Assembly (NCBI GenBank): GCA_949316235.1 | Contig: OX438748.1 | Location: 11,163,001 to 11,227,000 of the forward strand | Direction: 5' to 3' | From: Oegoconia quadripuncta | Lineage: Eukaryota; Arthropoda; Insecta; Lepidoptera; Autostichidae | Length of the DNA: 64,000 bases | Shown here: in pieces, positions 46,767 through 58,596 of the stretch | How the letters are laid out: the number at the start of each line of letters is the position of its first letter | Position numbering within the stretch: position 1 is the stretch's first letter | The notes under the pieces: generated by a model | The model's input: only the letters and a program-made list of their open reading frames with translations | Database searches by the model: none | Told to the model about the DNA's origin: nothing | Position numbers and translations under genes: made by a program

Positions 46767-46906
46767 TGTCTTTGCACAAACACACAGCGCCATCAAAGGT
46801 TACAAAAAAAATGTATTTGTGTAGTTTATCAACCATCTGTTATCCATGACACAAGCCTAGATGCTTACTGTGGACCTAGATGGCGCTGTGTGTTTGTGCA
46901 AAGACA
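46767..46906. mobile_element. 28-bp perfect inverted repeat around a SINE 3' segment
   Basis: 46767-46794 and 46879-46906 are exact reverse complements over 28 bp (arm core gtctttgcacaaacacacag). The 84-bp spacer holds 'gtagtttatcaaccatctg', 'ttatccatgacacaagc' and 'gcttactgtggacctagat', the 3' words of the SINE at 26864-27170. The right arm is the natural continuation of that SINE (agatggcgctgtgtg), so the left arm is the added inverted copy. Confidence 0.75.
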
Positions 46907-46919
46907 TTTATTATTTGCA

Positions 46920-47000
46920 CAAGCAAAAATTTTCTCGAATGGGATTTGAATCCCAGACTTTTACAGGGCAGTCGGGCTAGAAAACCATTCAACTACGTCG
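46920..47000 (-). mobile_element. tRNA-like SINE head fragment
   Basis: The minus strand has 'tagttgaatggttttctag' followed by 'gtctgggattcaaatccca', the spacing of a tRNA A box and B box. It does not fold into a convincing functional tRNA, so a SINE head or tRNA pseudogene is likelier. Confidence 0.4.
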
Positions 47001-47339
47001 TCAAATTTATGTTTGATTTTCTAAACCAATGAGCGAAGGAGGCGGGTTAAGTTTTCACTTGTAACGATCTATCACGGACTAGTGTGCCGAATGTGCGATA
47101 ATCGGGACATGGAGATTACACGGTCCGGATTCGTCTGCGGTGGCGCATCTCATTTCGTTTCTTTATCAATTTCAGGCGACAGACGTGCATAGGCACGGCC
47201 ACGGAGCGGGTTACGACGACTGATTGAATAGCGGTACGGAGCCAAACCACAGGGCAAATGTGAGACAGCGAGCCCGTAAAAAATTTCTGCCCCAAATAAG
47301 ACACTAAATTCAAACCGCCTCCGCTCAATGTAAACACCA

Positions 47340-48075
47340 GTTATACAAGGGGTCGCGGGGTTTGATACCCAGCGGGGTAAGTACTCGGTTGGTTTGTAGT
47401 AGGGTATTTTTACAAGCTTTTATTTAGTTTGCAATTTTCGTAATGTATAAGTATGTAAGTTGTCCGTTTCAAAATTTGCAAAGCATTTTTCAACCACTTG
47501 CTGGTATCTGATTAGCTGAAATTTGGCATATTTATGTAAGTTCGGTGACAATGCACTATTACGATAGGTACCATTGAGCTGATCTGATGGTGGACGGCTC
47601 CATTTAGGAACTGGAACTCACTGATGGTTGAATTTGGACTAGTTTATTTTGGAGCACTTTCACATGGTGACGAGAGTCTGAAGGTGGAGCCAGAAGATTG
47701 CCACTGAAACTCCTTTATTGACTTTATGTTACTCGTCTTTCTACTAGAATAATATGTGATAATCATGCTGGAGTATTAAAAGCTTGTTTTTAAAGTATTT
47801 TTAATGGAGAACTTATTAAATATCCGCCTGGCTAGATACCATCATCTTGCAAGCAGCAATGTTCCTAGCAACGTTTATTTATTTATTTATTTATAGTTTA
47901 TTGTATACTAATCATAAAACGTTGTGTTATGGATGTTTGAGATAACATAGCCAGTCCCCCAAATAAGTTGGGGGTTCTGGGTGAACACGCTTATCGGCGT
48001 CATCTTCACTTAAAATCAGGTGTGATTGAGATTCTATACCTCAATCGCTAACCCTTTGTGCATAAAAAATAAATA
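47340..48075 (+). repeat. Dispersed repeat family D copy, split by family E
   Basis: Left part: 'gtcgcggggtttgatacc' and 'taagtactcggttggtttg' up to about 47404. Right part: 'atatccgcctggctagatac', 'gccagtcccccaaataag', 'aaaatcaggtgtgattgag' and 'ccctttgtgcataaaaaa' from about 47816. The interval is a family E copy. A (TTTA)n run at about 47873-47894 interrupts the right part. Confidence 0.6.
47405..47815 (+). repeat. Dispersed repeat family E copy 3, nested in family D
   Basis: 'acaagcttttatttagtttg', 'aagttgtccgtttcaaaat', 'ccagaagattgccactg', 'aataatatgtgataatcatg' and 'gtatttttaatggagaac' in family order. It lacks the SINE stub present at 1665-1733 and so shows the empty site. A 3- to 4-bp tat(t) word at both borders may be the target duplication. 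Confidence 0.65.
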
Positions 48076-48680
48076 ATAATCGTAACATTTAGACAACTGA
48101 GAAATGTTAAATTCGACTATACTAGTAGTGTATTTGATAGTGACATTGCCTTCGCAACCAACCGATTCGAAATAAATAAGTCTATAAATAGTATATTTTC
48201 TAGTTGGTGTAACTGTTTGAAACATATATTTATTTAAGGGATATTTTTTCAGATGAACTAAAATGTAGAGCAGCTAAGTTTAAATCAAATCAAAACTCGC
48301 ACTTCGCACACAAGTGATGTTACGTGACGTGAATACGTTAGCGATAGTTAACCAGTTTATCGTCTCGCAGGAATTACTTGAAATCTCGCGAAAAAAGTTC
48401 CCTATATTATTATGCTAATTTAGGGTTAGTCTACCTCTGTACCCAATGCCATCAAAATGTGTCTAGCCATTCTTTGAACAAACATACAAACTTCAGCATT
48501 TATAATAATTGGATAATAGGTAGTATAATGATCGATAAGTAACATTGTTTCAGAGCCTTCACTAAAAAGTTCCGTAATAAACCTAGAAGTTTAGTTTGAT
48601 TACGACATTGGCAGTTAGTTATTTCTCATTTAATTAACATAATACCAATCGTGAAGTGCAATTTCGCTATGCTCAGTACA
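48076..48680. other. No gene recognised
   Basis: AT-rich; may contain the promoter of the gene at 48819. 'ataaaatcagtgcatcgg' near 48678-48695 includes an initiator-like TCAGT. Confidence 0.35.
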
Positions 48681-48818
48681 TAAAATCAGTGCATCGGCGG
48701 CTGCATTCGCACTGGTCTTAGGGCGGCTCGAAGTGGGTGAGCGGTGGTGGTTTTCTTTGGCGGCTGCGCGCGCAGTCCCGTTCGCATCGCCGCCGCGGAC
48801 GCACGCGCACGCCGCGCC

Positions 48819-49619
48819 ATGATCCGTCTGCATATCGCTCTCGCGCTCGCCGCTCTCATTGCCACCGCCGGCGCAGACCCCCCGCAACCCCGCCTCATAG
48901 AATTCAACCCTTGGGCATGGCTACCCACAAATCGAAACCGATCACCATCCATTATGGACTACTTCTTTCCACCTTCCAGAACACCCAAACAATCCAGCCT
49001 TGATCCTCCAGCCGACCGACAACCCCCCAAAACCACTTACCAGACCCCGTTACCTACCACCATCGAGGAACGACCCACCACCCTCGGAAGGAAGGTCTCG
49101 AATAAAACAAAATCAACAGTACCCGCGACAAATCCTACCGCTACCGCGCCACCAAAAATTAAAAAAAACTCTCACAAAACTAGCGCACCAGTTACTACGA
49201 CTGAAATAAAAACTATGCAAACTACGAAAATCGAGACGCCTTCCACGAAAACCGCGACTGTTCCAACCACGTTTCGGCCGACGAAGCACTATACGATACG
49301 GCCGGTTGTGCGGACGACAGAAACGCCAACGATCCAAGATATGGAAACAACATCGAATAGCGATAGCACGGAGACAGTTTCAGATCTAGATACATCTGGA
49401 ACTACGGCTGAGTATTCGAAAGAAACGATTCCAACGTTGAGTACGGCAGCAGAATCTCGTTCCACGGACCCTGGGACCACGAGTACAGCTACTGTGGAGT
49501 CAACCACGCCGTCGGAGACCACCGCATCGGAACCGGCCGATAGCCGCGAGGGTTACTTGCCGCTGCGCGACAAACCTCAACAGACACACGTGAAGATTAA
49601 CGAGCAGACAAAGAAAGAG
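48819..49619 (+). CDS. First coding exon of a secreted, Thr/Ser-rich mucin-like protein
   Basis: 267 codons from ATG (context gcgccATGa) to a probable GTCAGT donor at 49620, in phase 0. Residues 1-19 (MIRLHIALALAALIATAGA) are a typical signal peptide. A short conserved-looking segment follows (PRLIEFNPWAW, then MDYFFPP), and then about 200 residues dominated by Thr, Ser, Pro and Glu (PTTIEERPTT, TTEIKTMQTT, ETTSNSDSTETVS), as in O-glycosylated mucin-like linkers. The exon end (REGYLPLRD, VKINEQTKKE) is less repetitive. There are no cysteines in this exon, so any folded domain must be in later exons, which I could not find. Codon and CpG content stand out from the AT-rich flanks. An intronless reading would extend only 25 codons to the stop before 49694. 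Function unknown; extracellular matrix or cuticle roles are guesses. Confidence 0.72.
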
Positions 49620-52600
49620 GTCAGTGATATTCAATTAACTCATTGTTTTCTAAATTGGTCACGGTTCAATAGTCGCAGCATTGCTAGTCTTTAGGTATAG
49701 CGGTATTTTCAAAAAGTGATCGTAAATTTCGTTTCAATGATACAAATATTATGTGTGCACTAAAATGTTCGTTTTAACCACTTAAGAGATGTAAAATATG
49801 CAGAATACTTGTACATGAAAGCATTTCCGATATCACCCTTAAGTCTGTCGATACGTATGCAAGCGCACATAAATTTCATCTAATGAGCCCTTAGAGAAAG
49901 GTTACTGCATTCACCAGCTCGAAGCGCGTTCCCACATTACCCGTGCAAATTGATATGAATTATGTATTTCCTAGCAGCTCGATCAAGTGGCTTACAATCG
50001 GAAAAAGTATTGTAAGAAAACGATGTGTTACGCCCTGTGCCTATTTGTTAACTGAATTGTTAATACTGTTAGAGTTACAATGTTTCTATGGCAATTTAAT
50101 GGTTATTGATTGATTACGGTCGTTAATCCATTTCTATTGCTTGTTTTCTGATAATAATTGGCCGCAGTAAATTAAACTAGACATACCTAATATTTAAAAA
50201 TTATAACTATGCATGCGAGTCTCTCTCAATCACACTTGTACATTTTGAAATGCTCAAGAATAATGGCTTACTTTCATAAACTTGGGTTTAGTCTAAAGTT
50301 AAACATTTACCTTCAGAGTCTTAACACAATAGTATATACTAATAGAGAAAAAACTATTTTGCATACATCCCATTATTGTATAATTACACAAAAAAACTGT
50401 AACAATAGGATCCATTAGGGTTTAAAAGTTGAACAAAAAATGAAGCAATTAAGGTTTAATAATTTTCAGCAGCTTTGCAAAGTTCATTATTCGAACAAAA
50501 CTGTGGGATTACATAAAAGTAACACTTTAATTTGTTGTGTCATTTCAATAAAGTAAAGAAAGCTGCTGATAAATTTCTACCTAGAACTGAAGACAATGAA
50601 TAAAGACCGATATAAAAAAAGTCTTTACATTACATAGAAGGCGGTGCGGTGCTTTCGTGTCATTAGCAACGTTGCGGTCGCGGCTGTGGCGGAGAAGCAA
50701 ATTTTTGGACAGAAACAAATTTAGTTTGGATTAGAAGAGACAGTATTCAAAAGGTAAACTTTCACTCTTATGCAGTCAATCTATTACAAGTAACGAATGA
50801 TGACCGTTTTCTAATGCAAAGAGATCTTTTGTTGAGGATGTTAGTTTGTTGTTAATTGGTTTTGTGAAATATTTTATTTCTGAGCAGTGAGGTGCAGGTT
50901 ACTCCACTTGTTAAAGTGGCCATTAAAATAATATCTTTAAGTGAAAATACAGGGAAACCTAGAAAGGTTTATGAAGTTTACAATCCTATATCATTTTCTA
51001 ACAGAACCAGTTCGATATTTGATATTAAGTCCCATTAAAGGATAGATATAAACTGGTTCTCAGTCTAGTCCAAACGCCCCCTCTAGGAAAAACTTACATC
51101 TTGATAACGGTTTAGTAGTCGCCTGTAGCCCTAGCAATGCATCCGCTTAGTTGACTAATTTGCATTTCGAAGTTAATTCTATAATAAAACTTTCATTAAA
51201 ATCCTGGAAATGTTAGGTCAATTAAAAACCAGGGTATGACTTAAGTGCCGGATGGCGTAAAAGTCTAAACGGGAAATTATCAACGCATAAAAACTATATA
51301 CGCTATTTATAGCAAATATAAGTGTGAATAGTAATTATCCTTCATTTCTCTCACCTAAAAGCGGTAGTCGTATTAACTGGTTGATTAGATTAAGAGTCTG
51401 CTCATCGGTATCAAGCACATTACGATATTTAGGTTTTTTTAAAGTAATGCAATTTACTGAAACCCCTCATATAAGCAGGAAAATGACTCCGGGTGTGGTT
51501 TCAAACTTAACATCTCTAGAGCCACAAAATATCCAGTTGTTAGAATAACAAAATACATCGAGTATGTTAAGTAGTTACGGAGCTAGGTTGCGAATTTGAA
51601 CATACATCTGTTGAATGCGCGTGCGAGAAACTACAAATCCAAAAAACGCGTATGCATACAAAAATCAACGACTAAAAAAGTTCATGTGAAAAGTGCACGA
51701 CTTAAGAGCAGCCAGTTCCATTTTGAGAACTAGGTTTACGCGCTGCCGTGCGCTTAGATATTTCGTTACGTCCGCATCCGACAGGTTGATGACAAGTAGG
51801 TAGGTACACTACTTTTAACATAAATCGGGATGGTTGACACAATAAAATCCGTGCCAACGTTACAAAGAACGAAGAGACCGTTTAAATTTCCAATTCGCCA
51901 TGGTAAAATAGCAGTAAACTCATGAGTAACAAGCGATGTCGTTTAATTTCTGTCTGCATTATCTTCCAAGTACGTAAAGTTTTAGGGACGAATAATAATC
52001 TTTTCAAAAGTGTGATTAGTTTGTTTGTTGTCTATACATATTGAATCTCACGTAAGTGTAACGATTCTAAAAAAAGTGGGAAATTTTATTGTAGTGGACA
52101 ATAAAAAATTCGTCACAAACGAAGTAGATGACTGTCTAAAGATCCTAACCATTAACATTTACATGTGTTGTTTTGGTCACTTATAATACAAATATTTATT
52201 TGTGTTATTTCAGAGAAATAAATTACTCAACGTTGCACAGTGTAATTGATGTGGTGAACATTGAAGTTACTCGCTTCAGTTTCTAAATGCCGGCTAAATA
52301 ATACGCTACTAATAACTTAGACGTGTTTTAACTCATAAAGTTGACCGACAACGATTTATGGATTTGTCGCATGGTCGTCAGCGCGGGTCAATTACGCTTA
52401 ACTATTTTGAAAACGTTAGAACCGCATCGTTAATTTTCTAGCAAATGTCTTCGCTTTCGCGATGAGGAGTAAATATTCCAAAGGTCGTCTCGAAACCGAT
52501 ACTAATCGTGTCTAATTAATCAGTACGCATTACGGGTAGAAAGTCGATAGGCTATCTGCTGTGGATTGGAAGAGAAAGGGGTACCTTAGGTACCGACGAA

Positions 52601-55600
52601 CTAGGTTGGAATAGTCGTAAACAGAAATTGCAATGTCGAAAGTGTTGTCGAGTGAAACGAAACTTAAAATACAAAGGGAATCTAGAAGTGAACAACGATT
52701 CGCTTTGTTCATAACTCAACCAAGCACGTAATACTTATAAAGTGTTAAGTACATGTATGTATCTTTAATTCGATTAATGGTGTTTACAACAAATTGAGCA
52801 TCCCGTAAAATCGCCTTTCATCATCTTTCTTGGGTGCGATCATCACACTAATTCAAACTATTGTATAACGTATATATTGTATAACTGCGAATCGATTAAA
52901 CTTCTCAATTGTAAAATTCAATTTACCCAATAATAAAAAAGCGGGCAACAAAATGAGAGAAACTGAATAATCGTTTGTGGAAAATCAAATTATTTAATTT
53001 CTTCTCAATATAATATTTTGAGAGGCTGTAGGACAGTTAGACTTTCGCTGCGCAAATTTAAAGTTAGAGTAAATTGCCGTGTGCACACAATAATCTTGTC
53101 ACACTATAAGCAAAATTACGGCAACGGCGAGCGGTACGTGGATTGGTGATTGTGGCTCGCGATATGTATGTTAATGGAACAGGACGAGGCGTGAAAATAT
53201 CGAATGGTGAGCTACGATCCCATTACCAATATCATTATCTACTGTGGTCAGTCACATTATATCAGTATACGTACACGCCGCCGCCAGCGCCGTTGACTGC
53301 CCCCGAGTGAATAACATCCTTCGAAAGATTTTCTTCATGATTATGTATGATCATGTGTGATAGATAATATGTAATTTGCTTTGTGTAGTTTGATTTATTG
53401 CTTGTTATTTGTGGTCTCTGCTTCATAACCTATACTCCTATATTAGAAGCATCAATTAACCTACTTTTAATTTGAATTTGGCTTTATAGCCAATGAAAGG
53501 AAGGAAACCTTTCAATAGGTACATTAAAAGGGCGCACGAAAACATGCTTATAGTATTAGGATTTTCCATTCAGATAAAGACGACTTCAGTTCTGATTGCT
53601 ATAAAAATATGAGCGACCAATGAAAACTCGGAAAAGATAATTGTGAATTTAATCAGGGTTGGGGAAGTGTTCCACATTTGGATGGTTTACATGTAGATAT
53701 AAATAATGTAATAAGGAAGGTTAGAAGACGCAATTCTTAAAGAAAACCATAAAAATAAATATAAATGCCCATTTGAATTCTTAGATAACATAAAAGTCAC
53801 GAACGTAATGCCGTGAAGGGTTGTCGGTGGTCAATTATGCGGGTCATAGGTTAGAGATAACTACTGTTAACTGTACCATGGAATGTCAATGTTTATTACT
53901 CTAAAAATACTAGTATGACTTCTTGTTCTATTTTTGAAAGCTCTGATCAACTATTATTATAGGAACAAAAACAATAATTTCTTGCATTAGGTAGGATAGA
54001 CTCAGCATAAAAAAGAATTTTATGTATGATAAAAGTGCAAGCAGCTTGCCTGATAGAAGGTAATTACTACTGCCCAAGACATCTGTAAAAGAGCGCTATT
54101 TTCCCTAACCATAACACTTTGTGTAGCGATAGCAGTTTAGAAATCTGTTTTGATATGGACGACAAGAGAATATACGTACTCTCGCTTTGGAAAATAAAAT
54201 GTTCAAGTTGTGAAAAAATCGTACCAACCTCGACAAAATCGTACCTTCTCCTTTTTATACGTATAGGCTGTTAATGATGTATATATGCGATAAAAATTGA
54301 CAACGTGTTACATGTATATCTATTATTATATAAACAGATATTACGATATTGTTCGGATGAGGGAATATTCGGTGAACCAGATAATTATGGAATTTAAGAC
54401 TGTCTGAGGATACGTACGCAATTGAAACGGAATTGGATTCAAGTATACGGGCCCTCGATTAAACAGGGTAAAGCGAAGCTATCTTAAATTGATTATGCGA
54501 CAGTATCTACCTACCACACAAACCACAAGGCTATTGGGATACAGTAGTTTTAATAGCTACGAACTTAGAGGGAAACCTAAATTCCAACGTTGATGACTGA
54601 ATCTGATGTGATGATCATGCATAGATCATTACCCTATCATATGCAGGGATTTTAATGAAGCAATTACTGTGGATGGAGTCGGACTGATTGTTTTAATAGC
54701 TCATCGCGTGGCAACAGCTGGGTATACGTCTAAGGCAGGTTCCGTGCTATGCAGCAATTTCTTAGCATCCGCCGCCGCGCGCGCGACGCCCGGCTTTATG
54801 CAATGCAATGGTCTTCAAGGCCATCTGCTATTGCATAAAAGTTTTATGTAACAACATCATCGATTATTTGAAAGTATTAACTTTTATAAAATTTTATTGT
54901 GTGCAAGACGTCTTTTCCATTGTTAGAACCTATTTATCCTGTCATCATCAATTTATTATATTCACGAAATCTAATTAATTATTTCCGTTTCATTATAAGT
55001 CTTCACAAAAGAGGCTTGTATTAACGGCAATTAGATCGCTTACTTCTTCATCTATATAAAACCACGTTAATGTACCATGATTATAATCTCGCTACGGATC
55101 AGTAGCCCTTCAAAGCGTTTAATGTAGGGTAGGCTTAGGTATGCGATTTATATTGCGTATGATTCAGATCCAAGTAAGATTATTCGATTGTGCACAAGAG
55201 AGATTTCAGAGCTGGACGGAGTCATTCATAGGCAGTGTTGAGGAAAATTGCGGTGGACTGGTTTGTGTGCGTTGTATAATTTTAATTTATGAGGATACTG
55301 TATAGTATAACTACATAACATTTCAGGAAATCTTTATTTCGAAGTGTATTTTAGCGTTCGTTAGCTTGTTTAGCGAAAGAATAAGCGTTACATAAATGTT
55401 TCTGTAAGTGCATATATATATTCTTGATTCTCTCGCCTGACTCGTGGCAATGTATTCACCGCGTCTGACTGTATACACCACCTACAGCCTAAACACATGA
55501 GGTGTCGTTAGATTCGTACTGGTCCCGGCAGTGTCATAGGGAATATTGTCAACATAATACTGGCATAAGTTAGCAGCCATGTTGTCACAGTTGACAACAA

Positions 55601-56411
55601 ATAATTCCAGCACCCCATCGAGAGGTCCTTCCGAGAGAAATTCAAAAACAAGTATCAATGTTTTATATATAAAAAAATAAAACACTCTAAAAATGTATAT
55701 AAAAGCCCGACTACGAATACCTATAAAAATCAAAAACAAAACCAAATAATTGTTTTAAGCTGCAGTTGGAAACGCGTAAGCAAATTTACCCCAATATATC
55801 AAGAATTGATCGAAAGGCATGGCAGCTTCCAGGGGCCAAGTTCACAAAAAAATATTATCTACGAGGAATCGCATAGGGACCTTCGCCTCTGGCCTAAAAC
55901 AATTGAGTCATTTCGTCTTGTTCAACATTTTAGTTAATTTATGAACTGTAATCAGGTTTTTATAATTTTTCAAATTTTTTAAATTACTTAAATAGTTATT
56001 TTACCCATATAGATACACAGATGATTGTGTAAGTAGATTTATACCTAGTTCCCAGTGTCATTTACTAGGGCTTTACACTCGTGGCAATGTTTACCTCCTC
56101 ATTCGTATTTAGTGAGTTTTTATAACTAATGTAGCAAATACCATTTAATATATCTTCCGTAATATTTTGAATACTTTAAATACTGTAACGAATGCCCTCG
56201 CGTTAATCATTGGTTCGCACGTTAGTGTTACGTGAACTTATCAAAATGACATAAACGATTCGATGGAGGTGATTGATGCCGATTGGCGTCACGTGACGCA
56301 TCTATCCGCTACAGTTGGCACACGCAACGCAACACCGACGATAGCACATAACAATCAGTAACACAACACAAGTAGCGGGAACTAGATATTTTGCTGAAAT
56401 AACTTGGTTGT
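49620..56411. other. No gene recognised; possibly intron of the mucin-like gene
   Basis: No exon with matching phase, cysteine pattern or known domain was found on either strand. Short CpG-rich islets occur at 50640-50695, 53270-53310 and 54765-54800. The last is inside a 60-codon ORF without recognisable features. If the mucin-like gene continues rightward, this is its first intron. Confidence 0.4.
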
Positions 56412-56525
56412 AGTATAGATACTAGATAACGGATAAACATACATAAATATTTATGTAAATGTCCATTATACAAAGATTTACCCCTCGTGAGAATCGAACC
56501 CGCAACCGTTGGCTTCGCAGAGAGG
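56412..56525 (-). mobile_element. tRNA-derived SINE family A, internally deleted copy
   Basis: The plus strand reads 'gatactagataacggataa', 'taaatatttatgtaaatgtcc' and 'tgagaatcgaacccgcaacc', then 'gttggcttcgc', the reverse of the family A body, B box and head. Parts of body and head are missing. Confidence 0.6.
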
Positions 56526-57183
56526 CTTATAGGGAGAAATGGAAAGAAAATGTTTGTGACAACCCTACATTAAGTGGATTGAGTGCAGGAAGATGATGAT
56601 GATACCTAGTTTTACTTCGACTAAATAAAGAACTGAAAGGAAGGAAGACTAAGATTCTGATTTCTTCAAAGAAACCAGTAGATTAGTTATTTCTGTTCCA
56701 CTCACCAATGTCATCGAAAATTAAGCAAGAACGGTTTTGGCACTCAGTACAATATCATTATTATATACGAAATACATTCAAGTAATAAAATATATACAGG
56801 TAAATATTGTATACACAATTAGTCATAGGAAGCCGATTTGCTATCGCGGAAAAGTTGCTCCCGCGGCGAACGAATGAACAGGCTCTAAGTTATTTTACTA
56901 TATATACCACTTACAAATATTGTGACCAGTGCCGCGCCCACACGACTAAAAGTCTCAGCCCAGTTAAGTTACTGTTAATATCTCTACTGTGCCTAAGATA
57001 AGTTACCGTTTTCGAGAGAAAATCACTCCACTTCGGTAACAGTTATATTAAACGGCCGCATTAACGGTAGCATCCTTGTCCTAATTACATGCGATTTAAA
57101 TTGCATTTATTTTGATTCATTCACTACGGAAATCGATATCAGTGAGTCGATGGATTATAATCCTGAGGATATATTAAACAGTA
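56526..57183. other. No gene recognised
   Basis: 56555-56600 ends in a short GATGAT run that recalls SINE tails. The 64-codon ORF at 56807-57001 is not credible. Confidence 0.4.
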
Positions 57184-57235
57184 AATTATGAGAGACGCTA
57201 ACGAGATCTTATCTTATTAGTGTCTCTCATAAATT
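57184..57235. repeat. Stem-loop, about 19-bp imperfect inverted repeat
   Basis: Left arm 'aattatgagagacgctaac' and right arm 'attagtgtctctcataaatt' pair with a few mismatches across a 13-nt loop. It could be a tiny foldback remnant or a structured RNA element; nothing distinguishes these. Confidence 0.55.
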
Positions 57236-58329
57236 AGATATAATTAGAATGTTATAAATAGTAACAAACTAATGTAACTTTATTATAAAACGATTTGAAC
57301 AACATACAGAAAAATTCACCTAGCGGTACGGTCGGGTCAAATTAAGCAAGCAATTTGTAATGGTAAACTCTGATTGGTTAGATTATGTGCCAATTAGATT
57401 TATAGTGGTAATTATAAACTTGCTTGCAAATAAAATATACTAAAGTGGAACTTGGTGCAAATATTTAAATGAAGACTTTTATTTTCATTAACATTTTTCT
57501 TAATGAAACAGCTTGCCGCGTCAACAGACCGCATAAATAAATAGTAGGAAAGCGAAGCTAACCAGACAATAATTGTAGAAAGTGTACAGAATTGTGTGTA
57601 GAAATTGATTTCTCGTGTATGTATCCAAAGTAACTATTTGATGGCAATAACAATTGTGTTATGTATTTAGGCACCGAAGTTCTCACGTCCAGTTGTAAGC
57701 AAACAGTTGCACTGTGTTTGAATCAATTTTGAATATTGCAGGCTTATTTTATCTGTACCGAATCGTTTAGTGAAAGGTATGAAATAACAGCGAATCGTGA
57801 TCTTGATGTCGTAGGTACGTAGCAGGTGATTGAGGTACAAAGCTATTACCAGATATACCGGATGTTTGAAATAACATCTCCCCTGAAGCTATGGCAACAC
57901 AAAATATGATTAAATACTTTTTAATAATGACTTTATTGCTATCCATTCGAAGGTCGAAAGTAATTCGAGCACATTACTCATCGCAGTGACAGGTAATTAA
58001 GAACACATTCCTTCAAAAGGGAAACTTTGACCTCCATTCTTGACACTTTTGACTTATTAACGGTCAACTTAGGAAAATTGAATTACATCGACTGTTTTGC
58101 AGTCATGATGTTTTACAAGTTTTCTTTTAGTTCAATTCATGACATCAAAACAAGAAAGGAACCATATAAATGATTATGATAATCAAAAATCAATCAATTG
58201 TCAATAGACACCAATTTTATCCTCGTTAAGTCGATTACTTATGTATTCAGAGCTCCAAAAACATTTCAACTTTAAACACAACTTGTGAAGGTGCGAACCA
58301 TGTATAGATGTCATAAATTTACATAATAA
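57236..58329. other. No gene recognised
   Basis: AT-rich, no identifiable feature. Confidence 0.4.
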
Positions 58330-58596
58330 ATGAAGCATAGATATGTCTCTACTATATTATTCATTCTACTATCAGTGGAAAATATTTTGAGTGAAAGTCA
58401 AAAATTAAATCCATTATTGTGTTCAAATGCCGATTTTGAATGCCACGCCCCTGATCCTCCTGCAAATCTAATTTCTCCATTCATGAGAAACATACGGCCA
58501 TTGTTACATACTGGAATGCTTTCTCGAGATCAAAAAACGTTTATATGCTGTGATTTGCAAAATTCCATTTATCACGGGTCACGTTCAAATTTGTGA
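58330..58596 (+). CDS. Possible small secreted protein or first exon, unrecognised
   Basis: An 88-codon ATG-started ORF. Residues 1-21 (MKHRYVSTILFILLSVENIL) look like a signal peptide: a basic start, then a hydrophobic core. The remainder has four cysteines (31, 38, 73, 74), with CSNADFECHAPDPP near the start and TFICC near the end. The late CC pair recalls clip-type domains but the rest does not fit well. No adjacent exon or splice partner was found. It may be a small secreted peptide, a first exon, or a chance frame in AT-rich DNA. I cannot assign a family. Confidence 0.3.
   Translation: MKHRYVSTILFILLSVENILSESQKLNPLLCSNADFECHAPDPPANLISPFMRNIRPLLHTGMLSRDQKTFICCDLQNSIYHGSRSNL

Noticed and set aside
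49113..49522. Minus-strand ORFs of 74 and 77 codons
   Set aside because: Shadows of the Thr-rich mucin-like exon on the opposite strand.
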